DNA of 5,187 bases from an uncultured Ezakiella sp. Its GTDB lineage: Bacteria; Bacillota; Clostridia; Tissierellales; Peptoniphilaceae. The notes beneath the pieces are model-generated. The model had not been told where the DNA came from. It saw only the letters and a list, made by a program, of their open reading frames with translations, and made no database searches. The translations under genes were made by a program, and so were the position numbers. The stretch is taken from positions 1 through 5,187 of the forward strand of contig CAMYPV010000075.1 in assembly GCA_947293975.1 (NCBI GenBank), given 5' to 3'. Positions 1-5,187 of the stretch are shown here, in pieces (the stretch's first letter is position 1; every line of letters begins with the position of its first letter).

Positions 1-270
1 ATGACGATGGATATGGATAGCCTTGAAAAGATAAAGGGCGATTTGCTATTAAAAATGGAAGAAAGACGCGTGCGTGAAAACGAAGACTTCTATATATTTA
101 TATTGACGGATATATTAAAAGAGTTTTCGCAAATACTTGTCGTGGGCGACGGCGCCGACAGAATTGCACGAGGCTTTGGCGCTGAAATTAAAAATGGCAG
201 CTTTGATGCGCCTGGAGTTTTGTCACGCAAAAAGCAAGTCGTGCCGGTTGTTGGCGAAGCACTTGCATAA
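1..270 (+). CDS. ppaC: Manganese-dependent inorganic pyrophosphatase, C-terminal fragment (5' end outside window)
   Basis: Only the last 89 codons are visible. They match the end of the DHHA2 domain of family II (DHH superfamily) inorganic pyrophosphatases, cytoplasmic enzymes that hydrolyse diphosphate to two phosphates and so pull biosynthetic reactions forward. Diagnostic stretches are TDILKE followed by LVVGD (about residues 36-50) and the C-terminal signature SRKKQVVP (S75 to P82), whose Arg and Lys residues bind the substrate in characterised family members. The metal-binding DHH domain would lie upstream. Family members are about 310 residues, or about 550 with CBS domains, so the ATG at position 1 is almost certainly internal and the frame is simply open at the window edge. 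Whether CBS/DRTGG regulatory domains are present cannot be seen. No terminator follows: the -35 box of the next gene's promoter begins at the base after the stop codon. Family assignment is firm; the symbol is the usual one for the plain form. Confidence 0.88.
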   Translation: MTMDMDSLEKIKGDLLLKMEERRVRENEDFYIFILTDILKEFSQILVVGDGADRIARGFGAEIKNGSFDAPGVLSRKKQVVPVVGEALA

Positions 271-299
271 TTGATTATAAGATGCGATTGTGTTATAAT
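271..299 (+). promoter_or_regulatory. SigA-type promoter with TG-extended -10, for the small membrane protein gene
   Basis: The -35 box TTGATT (271-276) and the -10 box TATAAT (294-299) are separated by 17 bp, and TG at 291-292 makes an extended -10. The expected transcription start is near 306, giving a leader of about 20 nt. The -35 box starts directly after the pyrophosphatase stop codon. Confidence 0.8.
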
Positions 300-310
300 T
301 GGTATGTTAA

Positions 311-320
311 AGAAAGGGGG
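311..320 (+). promoter_or_regulatory. Ribosome binding site that fixes the start at 327
   Basis: AGAAAGGGGG matches the anti-Shine-Dalgarno complement AGAAAGGAGG at 9 of 10 positions. The one change (A to G) still allows a G-U pair. It lies 6 nt before ATG 327 and excludes the upstream in-frame ATG at 282, which sits inside the promoter. Confidence 0.8.
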
Positions 321-326
321 ATCATC

Positions 327-575
327 ATGGAAACTATGATGGGAACAATCCAAAAGATTTTGTTATACTCACAAATTGCGGACACTTATGTTAAGTTGTT
401 TTTAAACATCTGTCTTGTTGTTGGTGTTATTGTATTGATTAGGTACATTAATCAAAGACGCAAAATCGAATTGGAAAACCATGAACGCATTATGAAGGAC
501 GCTGAAGCAAAAAAATACATTGACAGAGTCGTAACAAAAAGCGTTGAAGAACAAATGGAAAATATGGATGTATAA
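327..575 (+). CDS. Small single-pass membrane protein of unknown function (82 aa)
   Basis: I do not recognise a family. The protein has a short amphipathic N-terminus (residues 1-22), one hydrophobic segment at about 24-40 (FLNICLVVGVIVLIRYI), and a highly charged C-terminal half (about 42-82) rich in Glu, Lys, Arg and Gln that should be largely helical. An RR pair at 44-45, just after the membrane segment, fits the positive-inside rule with the charged tail in the cytoplasm. There is no signal peptidase site, lipobox, cysteine pair or catalytic motif. The start at 327 was chosen for its strong Shine-Dalgarno sequence; an in-frame ATG at 282 would lie within the promoter and lacks a ribosome binding site. 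The gene has its own promoter (271-299) and terminator (583-611), so it is probably monocistronic, with possible read-through from the pyrophosphatase gene. All eight Glu codons are GAA. It could be a small membrane regulator or a scaffold subunit; nothing visible decides. That it is a real gene is well supported by its signals. Confidence 0.8.
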   Translation: METMMGTIQKILLYSQIADTYVKLFLNICLVVGVIVLIRYINQRRKIELENHERIMKDAEAKKYIDRVVTKSVEEQMENMDV

Positions 576-582
576 TTTTAAG

Positions 583-611
583 CCATGTGCATTGTTTGCA
601 CATGGTTTTTT
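583..611 (+). terminator. Intrinsic terminator after the small membrane protein gene
   Basis: A perfect 9-bp stem (CCATGTGCA at 583-591 with TGCACATGG at 597-605) closes a 5-nt loop and is followed directly by six T (606-611), then a further T-rich stretch. It separates the small gene from the ABC operon. Confidence 0.93.
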
Positions 612-632
612 ATTTTTAAATCTGTCAAACGC

Positions 633-660
633 TTGAAATTTTTAGGGGGGGTGTTATAAT
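633..660 (+). promoter_or_regulatory. Promoter of the ABC exporter operon, with a seven-G tract in its spacer
   Basis: The -35 box TTGAAA (633-638) and the -10 box TATAAT (655-660) are 16 bp apart, with TG at 652-653 forming an extended -10. The expected start of transcription is near 667, leaving a leader of about 43 nt. The spacer contains a homopolymer of seven G (645-651) directly preceded by TTTTTA. The spacer is one base short of the 17-bp optimum, so gain or loss of a single G would change promoter geometry. No riboswitch or attenuator fits in the short leader. Confidence 0.8.
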
Positions 661-697
661 TTAATTAGTAGTTATAGTAAAGCGTATGGATTTATTT

Positions 698-704
698 AAG
701 GAGG
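698..704 (+). promoter_or_regulatory. Ribosome binding site that fixes the first ABC gene start at 710
   Basis: AAGGAGG, a perfect Shine-Dalgarno match, lies 5 nt before ATG 710. The upstream in-frame ATG at 686 has no purine-rich site before it and would place this sequence inside the coding region. Confidence 0.85.
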
Positions 705-709
705 ATGCT

Positions 710-2425
710 ATGAATGCGATATTAAATACATATAGGCTGGTTCGAAAAAATTCGGGCATTATTTATATACTGATTTTAATCGAGAGCCTTTTAACTGCAA
801 TTTCAAGTCCTTTTATTATTTATTTTACAAAGTCGTCGATTGATGCGATTGTAAAGTACGTTGAGGGCGATGTGAATTTGTTTCCTATTATAATGTTGGT
901 GTGCCTGTTTGCGTGGCGCGAGATTTCAAAATTTATCAGAAATATTTTGGACATAAAGCTTGAGCAAAGGCTTGAGATTAATCTCAATAAAAATCTTATG
1001 CAAAAGATGAATGATATAAGTATCGAAAGCATTGAGAGTTCAGAGTTTCAAGATCGTTTAAACAAAATTAAAGAGCGTCCACACATGGCGCTTATTGAGC
1101 TTTTTAACTCTTCGATTGCAATTGTGTCGATAGTTGTCAAGGTTATTGGTATCATGCTTGTGTTTATTAATATTTGGGTGGTGCTTGGCATTTGCTATAT
1201 TGTGGCGGCTATTTTTGACGTGTATTTTAGTTTTAAGACGGTCGACAAGATGAACAAGATGTTTGAAAACACTTCGCATAACGAGAGGGAGATGGAAAAC
1301 ATCATCCGCATTTTAAAGGACAAGAATGCAATTTATGAGATAAAAGTTTTTGAGATGAAGAATTTGTTTTTAAACAAGTTTAAAAAGTATTCGAATCTCG
1401 TTTTTGATGAGCGTTTGAAGACGACTATAGAGAGCCAGAACTATCTTGCAATGAGTTCGTGCGTAAGTATTTTGTGGATGGCTTCGGTGATTGTGTTTGT
1501 AATTGTAAAGCTTTTGTCAAACGCAATTAGCGTCGGTTCGCTCGCCGCGGTTATTACCTCTGCGTCAAGTACGCTTGATATGGCGGAGGATTTTGTGTAC
1601 GAGGCATCGACTGTTTCAAACAGCGGATATATTGCGGATAGCTTGATGTATGTGCTTGGTTATGACGAGAGAAAAGTTGAGCCGCAAAATATTTTAGGAG
1701 ACGAGATCGTGTTTGATGATGTCTCGTTTAAATATCCGAAGACGGATAATTTTGTGCTAAAAGATTTATCGTTTAAAATCGATAAGAATAAAATCACAGC
1801 GATTGTTGGCGAAAACGGTGCGGGCAAGTCCACGATTATTAAGTTGATTTGCGGTATGTATGATGTAAATTCTGGCGAGGTTAAGATTTCGGGAGCAAAG
1901 CCGTTTTTGATGGCAAACTGTGATTTGTCAAAGGAAATTTCCGTGGTTTTTCAAGATTTTGTAAATTACGAGCTGAGCATTGCCGATAATATTTTGATGG
2001 GAAGAGACGGCGATGTGTCGGATGAGCTTAAGTTGATGGAGCTTAATTATGATCCTTCGACAAATCTTGGCAAGCTCGAAGATGACGGAGTGTATTTGTC
2101 GGGTGGAGAAAATCAAAAGCTTGCAATAGCGAGGGCGATTGCAAAGAATTCGGAGTTTTTAATATTTGACGAGCCGACTGCAAGCATGGACCCAATGATC
2201 GAAGCAAAGATGTACGATAATATTATCAAGATTTTAAAATCGCGCGGTGCAATTATCATCACTCACAGATTGGTGCTTTCAAAGTTGGCGGACGACGTGA
2301 TTGTGCTTGATGGCGGCAAGATTATTGAGCGTGGCAATCACGAGCAATTGATGAGCAAAAAGGGCAAGTATTTTGAGATGTATAACGAGCAGTCGAGTTG
2401 GTACAAGGAGGATAAAAATGCTTAA
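710..2425 (+). CDS. ABC exporter half-transporter, first subunit (membrane domain fused to ATPase, 571 aa)
   Basis: This is a type IV (B-subfamily-like) ABC exporter with an N-terminal membrane domain and a C-terminal ATPase. Hydrophobic segments fall at about residues 17-39, 56-76, 130-175 (a helical hairpin), 246-268 and 272-290, giving the expected six helices. ATPase motifs in order are the A-loop Tyr342 (FKYP), Walker A GENGAGKST at 367-375, Q-loop Gln415 (VFQDF), signature LSGGE at 463-467, Walker B FLIFDEP with Asp487 and catalytic Glu488, and switch His519 (ITHR). All are intact, so the site should be competent. The signature has Glu where Gln is usual. The FQDFVNYELS stretch after the Q-loop recalls LanT-type lantibiotic and peptide exporters (from memory, not searched). 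There is no N-terminal C39 peptidase domain. The 8-bp overlap with the next gene and the near-equal size point to a heterodimer. The substrate is unknown. Glu codons are 31 GAG to 8 GAA, unlike the flanking genes. Confidence 0.93.
   Translation: MNAILNTYRLVRKNSGIIYILILIESLLTAISSPFIIYFTKSSIDAIVKYVEGDVNLFPIIMLVCLFAWREISKFIRNILDIKLEQRLEINLNKNLMQKMNDISIESIESSEFQDRLNKIKERPHMALIELFNSSIAIVSIVVKVIGIMLVFINIWVVLGICYIVAAIFDVYFSFKTVDKMNKMFENTSHNEREMENIIRILKDKNAIYEIKVFEMKNLFLNKFKKYSNLVFDERLKTTIESQNYLAMSSCVSILWMASVIVFVIVKLLSNAISVGSLAAVITSASSTLDMAEDFVYEASTVSNSGYIADSLMYVLGYDERKVEPQNILGDEIVFDDVSFKYPKTDNFVLKDLSFKIDKNKITAIVGENGAGKSTIIKLICGMYDVNSGEVKISGAKPFLMANCDLSKEISVVFQDFVNYELSIADNILMGRDGDVSDELKLMELNYDPSTNLGKLEDDGVYLSGGENQKLAIARAIAKNSEFLIFDEPTASMDPMIEAKMYDNIIKILKSRGAIIITHRLVLSKLADDVIVLDGGKIIERGNHEQLMSKKGKYFEMYNEQSSWYKEDKNA
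2405..2411 (+). promoter_or_regulatory. Ribosome binding site of the second ABC gene, inside the first
   Basis: AAGGAGG lies 6 nt before ATG 2418 and within the last codons of the upstream gene. It selects 2418 over the in-frame ATG at 2373, which has no such site. Ribosomes ending on the first gene would pause over it, which favours coupled translation. Confidence 0.85.
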
Positions 2426-4130
2426 GGTTTTTAGAAAAGTTTTTTCAATAACGCCGATTGCAGCGACTTATGTGTTTTTGTATCATATTTTGTCGGGAGT
2501 GTTTGTTGCGGCGAAGTTGTATTTTACGATGAATATTATCGAGTCAGGCTACATGTACATTGCAAAGGCTGGAGATATTTACGAGGTTAAAAAGTACGGC
2601 ATTTTGTTTTTGATTCTGGTGCTTGTTACAAGGATTATGGAATATTTTTATGCGATTGCGATGAATGGCTATTTGTACGAAAAGACTGACAATGTTTTAA
2701 GATATGAACTGGGCAAGAAATTATCCAATGTTAAATTGATAAAATATGAGGATAGAGATTTTTTAACAAATCTTCAAAGAGCTGAGGAGGCTGTTGATGA
2801 CGAACGCATCAGCACATGCATACATCACGTTGCGAGGGCTGTTGGGCAGATTTTGGGCGTGGCATTAATCATATCAACTCTACTTAGTTACAGCGTGTAT
2901 TTTGTTGGGCTTGGGATTTTGACGGTTGTGCCATATTTTATAACGAGAATTATCCGCGGCAAGGCTTTTTACGATTTGAAATTTATTCAAGGTTATGACG
3001 CGAGGAAGCTCGACTATTTTTACTCGCTATTTACAAACACCAAGAGCAATCGTGAAATAAAAATAAATGATTCGAAGGATTTTTTTGTAAACAAATATTT
3101 GGATATTTTTAAAAACACAAGCAGAGATTATTTTAACGAGAGGCTGAAGGATTCAAGGTCGCTTTTGTTCTGCGATATCTTGAGCGTCATAATGTACTCG
3201 CTTGCAATTGTAATTACGATTAAGCTTGCGATTGACGGCAAGATTTTGATTGGTATGATGGGTGCGGCGCTTGTTGCTTACAGCGACATGCAGTCAACGA
3301 CCAAGGAGATGATTGTGTGCATAGGCTATCTTCCTAAAAACTTTTCATTTGCGAGGGATTATCTTAAATTTATGTCGACAGATGAGGACGAAAGAGCCTT
3401 TGACGTGCCTTTTGGCGACGTGCTTGTTAGAGATGTGAGCTTTAATTATCCGAACACTGATAATGGAATAAAAAATATTAACGTTGATATAAAATCGGGC
3501 GAGAGCGTTGCAATTGTTGGATATAACGGCGGTGGCAAGACTACGCTTACAAAGGTTTTGACGGGAATTTATGAGGAGAAAGGCGAAATTTATTTTGCAG
3601 ATGCAATCAATAAAAACGGTATCAAATTGAGCGAGCTTTCGATTGTGCCGCAAGATAGATCGGTGACCAATCTGACTATTGGAGAGCATGTGGCGGCAAG
3701 TGATGTATATGATGAGTCGAGGGTGAAATCGGCGCTGGATTATGTTGGACTCGGGTATATCTACGAAGAACATTCGCTTAATACGAGAATAGGCAAGGAG
3801 TTTGATGGGGTAGAATTATCGGGTGGCGAACGCGAGCGACTCGACATTGCAAGGGCGATATACAAGAATGCAAAATTGCTGGTGCTTGACGAGCCGACAT
3901 CCGCACTTGATCCGATGGAAGAGAGCAGAATTTTGAAAAAGTTTTTGGAGATTTCAAACGGACGAACTTCGATTATTGTAACTCACAGACTTGGTATATG
4001 TAAATTTGTCGACAAAATAATCATGATGGCAGATGGAGAGATTTCTGGCGTGGGTACGCATGATGAACTAATGGCGAAAAATGCTTTGTATAGCGAGATG
4101 TACAACGCTCAGAGCAAGTTTTATGATTGA
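2418..4130 (+). CDS. ABC exporter half-transporter, second subunit (membrane domain fused to ATPase, 570 aa)
   Basis: This is the partner of the preceding exporter gene, with the same architecture. Hydrophobic segments lie at about residues 11-41, 60-82, 142-179 (hairpin), 249-272 and 276-292. ATPase motifs are the A-loop Tyr344 (FNYP), Walker A GYNGGGKTT at 368-376, Q-loop Gln412 (VPQD), signature LSGGE at 467-471, Walker B LLVLDEP with Asp491 and catalytic Glu492, and switch His523 (VTHR). Both subunits therefore keep a catalytic Glu and switch His. Many heterodimeric exporters instead have one degenerate site, so here both ATP sites may be active. Both proteins end in a similar tail (EMYNEQSSWY and EMYNAQSKFY), a sign of common ancestry. 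The start at 2418 overlaps the upstream stop by 8 bp. No terminator follows, and the next promoter begins 1 nt after the stop, so transcription may continue into the lipoprotein gene. The substrate is unknown; a peptide or small toxic compound is the family norm. Glu codons are 21 GAG to 13 GAA. Confidence 0.93.
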   Translation: MLKVFRKVFSITPIAATYVFLYHILSGVFVAAKLYFTMNIIESGYMYIAKAGDIYEVKKYGILFLILVLVTRIMEYFYAIAMNGYLYEKTDNVLRYELGKKLSNVKLIKYEDRDFLTNLQRAEEAVDDERISTCIHHVARAVGQILGVALIISTLLSYSVYFVGLGILTVVPYFITRIIRGKAFYDLKFIQGYDARKLDYFYSLFTNTKSNREIKINDSKDFFVNKYLDIFKNTSRDYFNERLKDSRSLLFCDILSVIMYSLAIVITIKLAIDGKILIGMMGAALVAYSDMQSTTKEMIVCIGYLPKNFSFARDYLKFMSTDEDERAFDVPFGDVLVRDVSFNYPNTDNGIKNINVDIKSGESVAIVGYNGGGKTTLTKVLTGIYEEKGEIYFADAINKNGIKLSELSIVPQDRSVTNLTIGEHVAASDVYDESRVKSALDYVGLGYIYEEHSLNTRIGKEFDGVELSGGERERLDIARAIYKNAKLLVLDEPTSALDPMEESRILKKFLEISNGRTSIIVTHRLGICKFVDKIIMMADGEISGVGTHDELMAKNALYSEMYNAQSKFYD

Positions 4131-4131
4131 T

Positions 4132-4160
4132 TTGACATGTTAATTCCAAGCGTCTATAAT
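4132..4160 (+). promoter_or_regulatory. Perfect-consensus SigA promoter of the lipoprotein gene
   Basis: TTGACA (4132-4137) and TATAAT (4155-4160) are separated by exactly 17 bp, the ideal SigA arrangement. It has no TG extension, unlike the other promoters here. The expected start is near 4167, only about 12 nt before the ATG, so the ribosome binding site would sit at the very 5' end of the transcript. Strong, unregulated expression is the simplest reading. Confidence 0.88.
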
Positions 4161-4167
4161 AGCGTGT

Positions 4168-4174
4168 AGGGGGT
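4168..4174 (+). promoter_or_regulatory. Ribosome binding site of the lipoprotein gene
   Basis: AGGGGGT equals AGGAGGT with one A-to-G change that keeps a G-U pair, 4 nt before ATG 4179. It lies at or within a base or two of the predicted transcript start. Confidence 0.75.
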
Positions 4175-4178
4175 AAAT

Positions 4179-5120
4179 ATGAAGAAAAAATATATATTAT
4201 TGGCTCTTATTGCACTTGGCATGACTGCTTGCAATACGCAGCCTAAAGAAACAACTAATCAATCAGTTGTAAGCGAAAATCAAAATGACAAGATTGAAGA
4301 CAAAAAAGAAACAAATGAAAACAATGACGAAAAAAGCAACAAAGAACAATCAAATGTTGTAAAATTTTCTGCTCTTGGCGACGAAAACTCGCAAAATGAA
4401 ACAGCAAGGATTTTAAAATCAGCAGGTATTAGCGACGAAAGAGTTGACGAGTTTATTTCAAATGTAAAGAAATACAACGAATATTTTGGCAACAAAAATG
4501 GAGAATTTGTGGACTATGTTGAACCTGATTATACTCAAATGATTGGAAATGCACTGGCAGATAGCACAAAGGCTCCAAATGGAATCGGCAACAACTGCCG
4601 CATCACGACATTTGGTTTGATGCGCGACTTTTTAACTGCAGACGCACAGGTCGAGGACAAAACGTCGGTGTTGGATTTTGACAAGGCTTCACTCAAAGAA
4701 ACCAATATGTTTGACGAAAGCGAAATGAAAAAATTCGAAACATATTATGCGCCGATTATGGCGGCAGATTCGTCAGATGTTAATGAACAAATTGCAGCAA
4801 TCAAAAAATCTTTTGATGATCGCAAGATTGAATTTAAAAACGACAAGGCAAAAATTGTAAGCGTCTATCTAAATTCAAAGGACGAAATTGATGGCAACAT
4901 TTTGTTTGTTGGCCACACAGGTGTAATGGTCGAAGACGCAGGCAAAATATATTTTGTCGAGAAACTATCATTTCAAGAGCCATATCAAGTTTTGATTTTT
5001 AATAACAAAAAACAACTTCTTGATCACTTGTTAAAGAAATATGACTTGCCATTGGGCGAAGGAACTGCAAAGGCAGTTGTATTTGAAAATGGCGAAGTAA
5101 TCGAAGGATTTGAAAAATAA
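4179..5120 (+). CDS. Lipoprotein resembling the DUF4300 family (313 aa), with possible cysteine-hydrolase residues
   Basis: The N-terminus is a classical lipoprotein signal: positive KKK at 2-4, a hydrophobic core, and lipobox MTAC with Cys18 as the lipidated residue. The mature protein should be anchored to the outer face of the membrane. Residues 19-61 form a low-complexity Asn/Glu/Lys-rich linker. The folded part (about 62-313) begins with a helical section (ARILKSAGISDERVDEFI, about 76-93) and contains NNCRITTFGLM around Cys140 and FVGHTGVMVED around His246, followed by IYFVEKLSFQEPY (257-269). From memory this pattern fits DUF4300, a family of Bacillota lipoproteins without established function. 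Cys140 at a helix start, a later strand-borne His246 and the following Glu261 resemble the order of catalytic residues in papain-like or NlpC/P60-like folds; that is inference only. Glu codons are 26 GAA to 4 GAG. The gene has its own promoter and terminator, with probable read-through from the ABC operon. That it is a lipoprotein is near certain; the family is likely. Confidence 0.82.
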   Translation: MKKKYILLALIALGMTACNTQPKETTNQSVVSENQNDKIEDKKETNENNDEKSNKEQSNVVKFSALGDENSQNETARILKSAGISDERVDEFISNVKKYNEYFGNKNGEFVDYVEPDYTQMIGNALADSTKAPNGIGNNCRITTFGLMRDFLTADAQVEDKTSVLDFDKASLKETNMFDESEMKKFETYYAPIMAADSSDVNEQIAAIKKSFDDRKIEFKNDKAKIVSVYLNSKDEIDGNILFVGHTGVMVEDAGKIYFVEKLSFQEPYQVLIFNNKKQLLDHLLKKYDLPLGEGTAKAVVFENGEVIEGFEK

Positions 5121-5125
5121 AACTG

Positions 5126-5163
5126 CGCTTGGTTTTCACGCTGTGTGAAGCCAAGCGTTTTTT
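5126..5163 (+). terminator. Intrinsic terminator after the lipoprotein gene
   Basis: The outer stem CGCTTGG (5126-5132) pairs with CCAAGCG (5151-5157), and the inner stem TTCAC (5135-5139) pairs with GTGAA (5145-5149). A G-U pair and one bulged T join them around a 5-nt loop (5140-5144). Six T follow (5158-5163). The A-rich sequence just before the stem would give a U-rich tail on the other strand, so it may work in both directions. Confidence 0.93.
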
Positions 5164-5166
5164 ATT

Positions 5167-5182
5167 TGTTATAATATATAAT
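5167..5182 (+). promoter_or_regulatory. Possible extended -10 promoter for the gene beyond the window
   Basis: TGTTATAAT at 5167-5175 repeats the extended -10 of the two upstream promoters, and a second TATAAT lies at 5177-5182. No recognisable -35 box stands 16-18 bp upstream, where the terminator stem lies. A TG-dependent promoter is possible; chance in AT-rich DNA is not excluded. Confidence 0.4.
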
Positions 5183-5187
5183 AGGAA

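Noticed and set aside
282..326. Upstream in-frame start for the small membrane protein (97 aa)
   Set aside because: The ATG at 282 lies between the -35 and -10 boxes, has no ribosome binding site, and would precede the predicted transcript start.
621..640. Imperfect palindrome TCAA-ACGC-TTGA at the ABC -35 box as an operator
   Set aside because: The arms are only 4 bp and do not extend in register, so this is expected by chance.
686..709. Upstream start for the first ABC gene (579 aa)
   Set aside because: There is no Shine-Dalgarno sequence before 686, while a perfect one precedes 710.
576..709. Hidden peptide precursor or small RNA between the small gene and the ABC operon
   Set aside because: The region is fully accounted for by a terminator, a promoter and a short leader; no small ORF with a plausible start and ribosome site is present.
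2373..2417. Upstream start for the second ABC gene (585 aa)
   Set aside because: It would overlap the first ABC gene by more than 50 bp without a ribosome binding site and add a non-membrane-like Arg-rich stretch; 2418 has a perfect site and a typical 8-bp overlap.
3080..3086. Run of seven T in the second ABC gene as a slippage or frameshift site
   Set aside because: T runs of this length are expected in AT-rich coding DNA, and the frame continues intact through all ATPase motifs.
3345..3773. 142-codon open frame on the minus strand
   Set aside because: It lies wholly opposite the ATPase domain of the second ABC gene, has no ribosome binding site or promoter that I can see, and its translation resembles no known protein.
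5169..5181. TTATA-ATA-TATAA inverted repeat as an operator
   Set aside because: It is pure A/T with a 3-nt centre, which arises easily by chance and from two overlapping -10-like boxes.

Overview
This AT-rich window looks like ordinary chromosome from a low-GC Gram-positive bacterium (Bacillota, probably a Clostridia/Tissierellia-type anaerobe). The support is consensus SigA-type promoters with TG-extended -10 boxes, strong Shine-Dalgarno sequences, a family II (DHH) pyrophosphatase, a lipoprotein with a Gram-positive style lipobox, and U-tailed intrinsic terminators. I cannot name the genus from sequence alone. Every gene lies on the + strand, and there is no sign of an IS element, phage gene, CRISPR array, tRNA or rRNA.

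Layout: (1) 1-270 is the C-terminal end of a manganese-dependent inorganic pyrophosphatase that begins upstream of the window. (2) 271-611 is a self-contained unit: promoter, an 82-residue single-pass membrane protein of unknown function, and an intrinsic terminator. (3) 633-4130 is a two-gene operon encoding two half-size ABC exporters (571 and 570 residues) that overlap by 8 bp and very likely form a heterodimer. Its promoter carries a run of seven G between the -35 and -10 boxes. (4) 4132-5163 is a lipoprotein gene with its own perfect-consensus promoter and a strong terminator. The lipoprotein resembles the DUF4300 family and carries a Cys/His arrangement that could be a papain-like or NlpC-like catalytic site. 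(5) The last 20 or so bases may hold the promoter of the next gene.

How the genes may work together: the ABC pair is a membrane exporter of unknown substrate. Its ATPase sequence around the Q-loop recalls lantibiotic/peptide exporters of the LanT type, but no precursor peptide, modification enzyme or peptidase domain is present. There is no terminator between the second ABC gene and the lipoprotein gene, so exporter transcripts probably continue into it. A functional link between exporter and lipoprotein is possible but not shown.

The items most worth a second look are the poly-G tract in the ABC promoter (a possible phase-variation switch), the sharp change in glutamate codon choice between the ABC genes and their neighbours, and the candidate catalytic residues in the lipoprotein. 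I see no clearly new multi-gene system.
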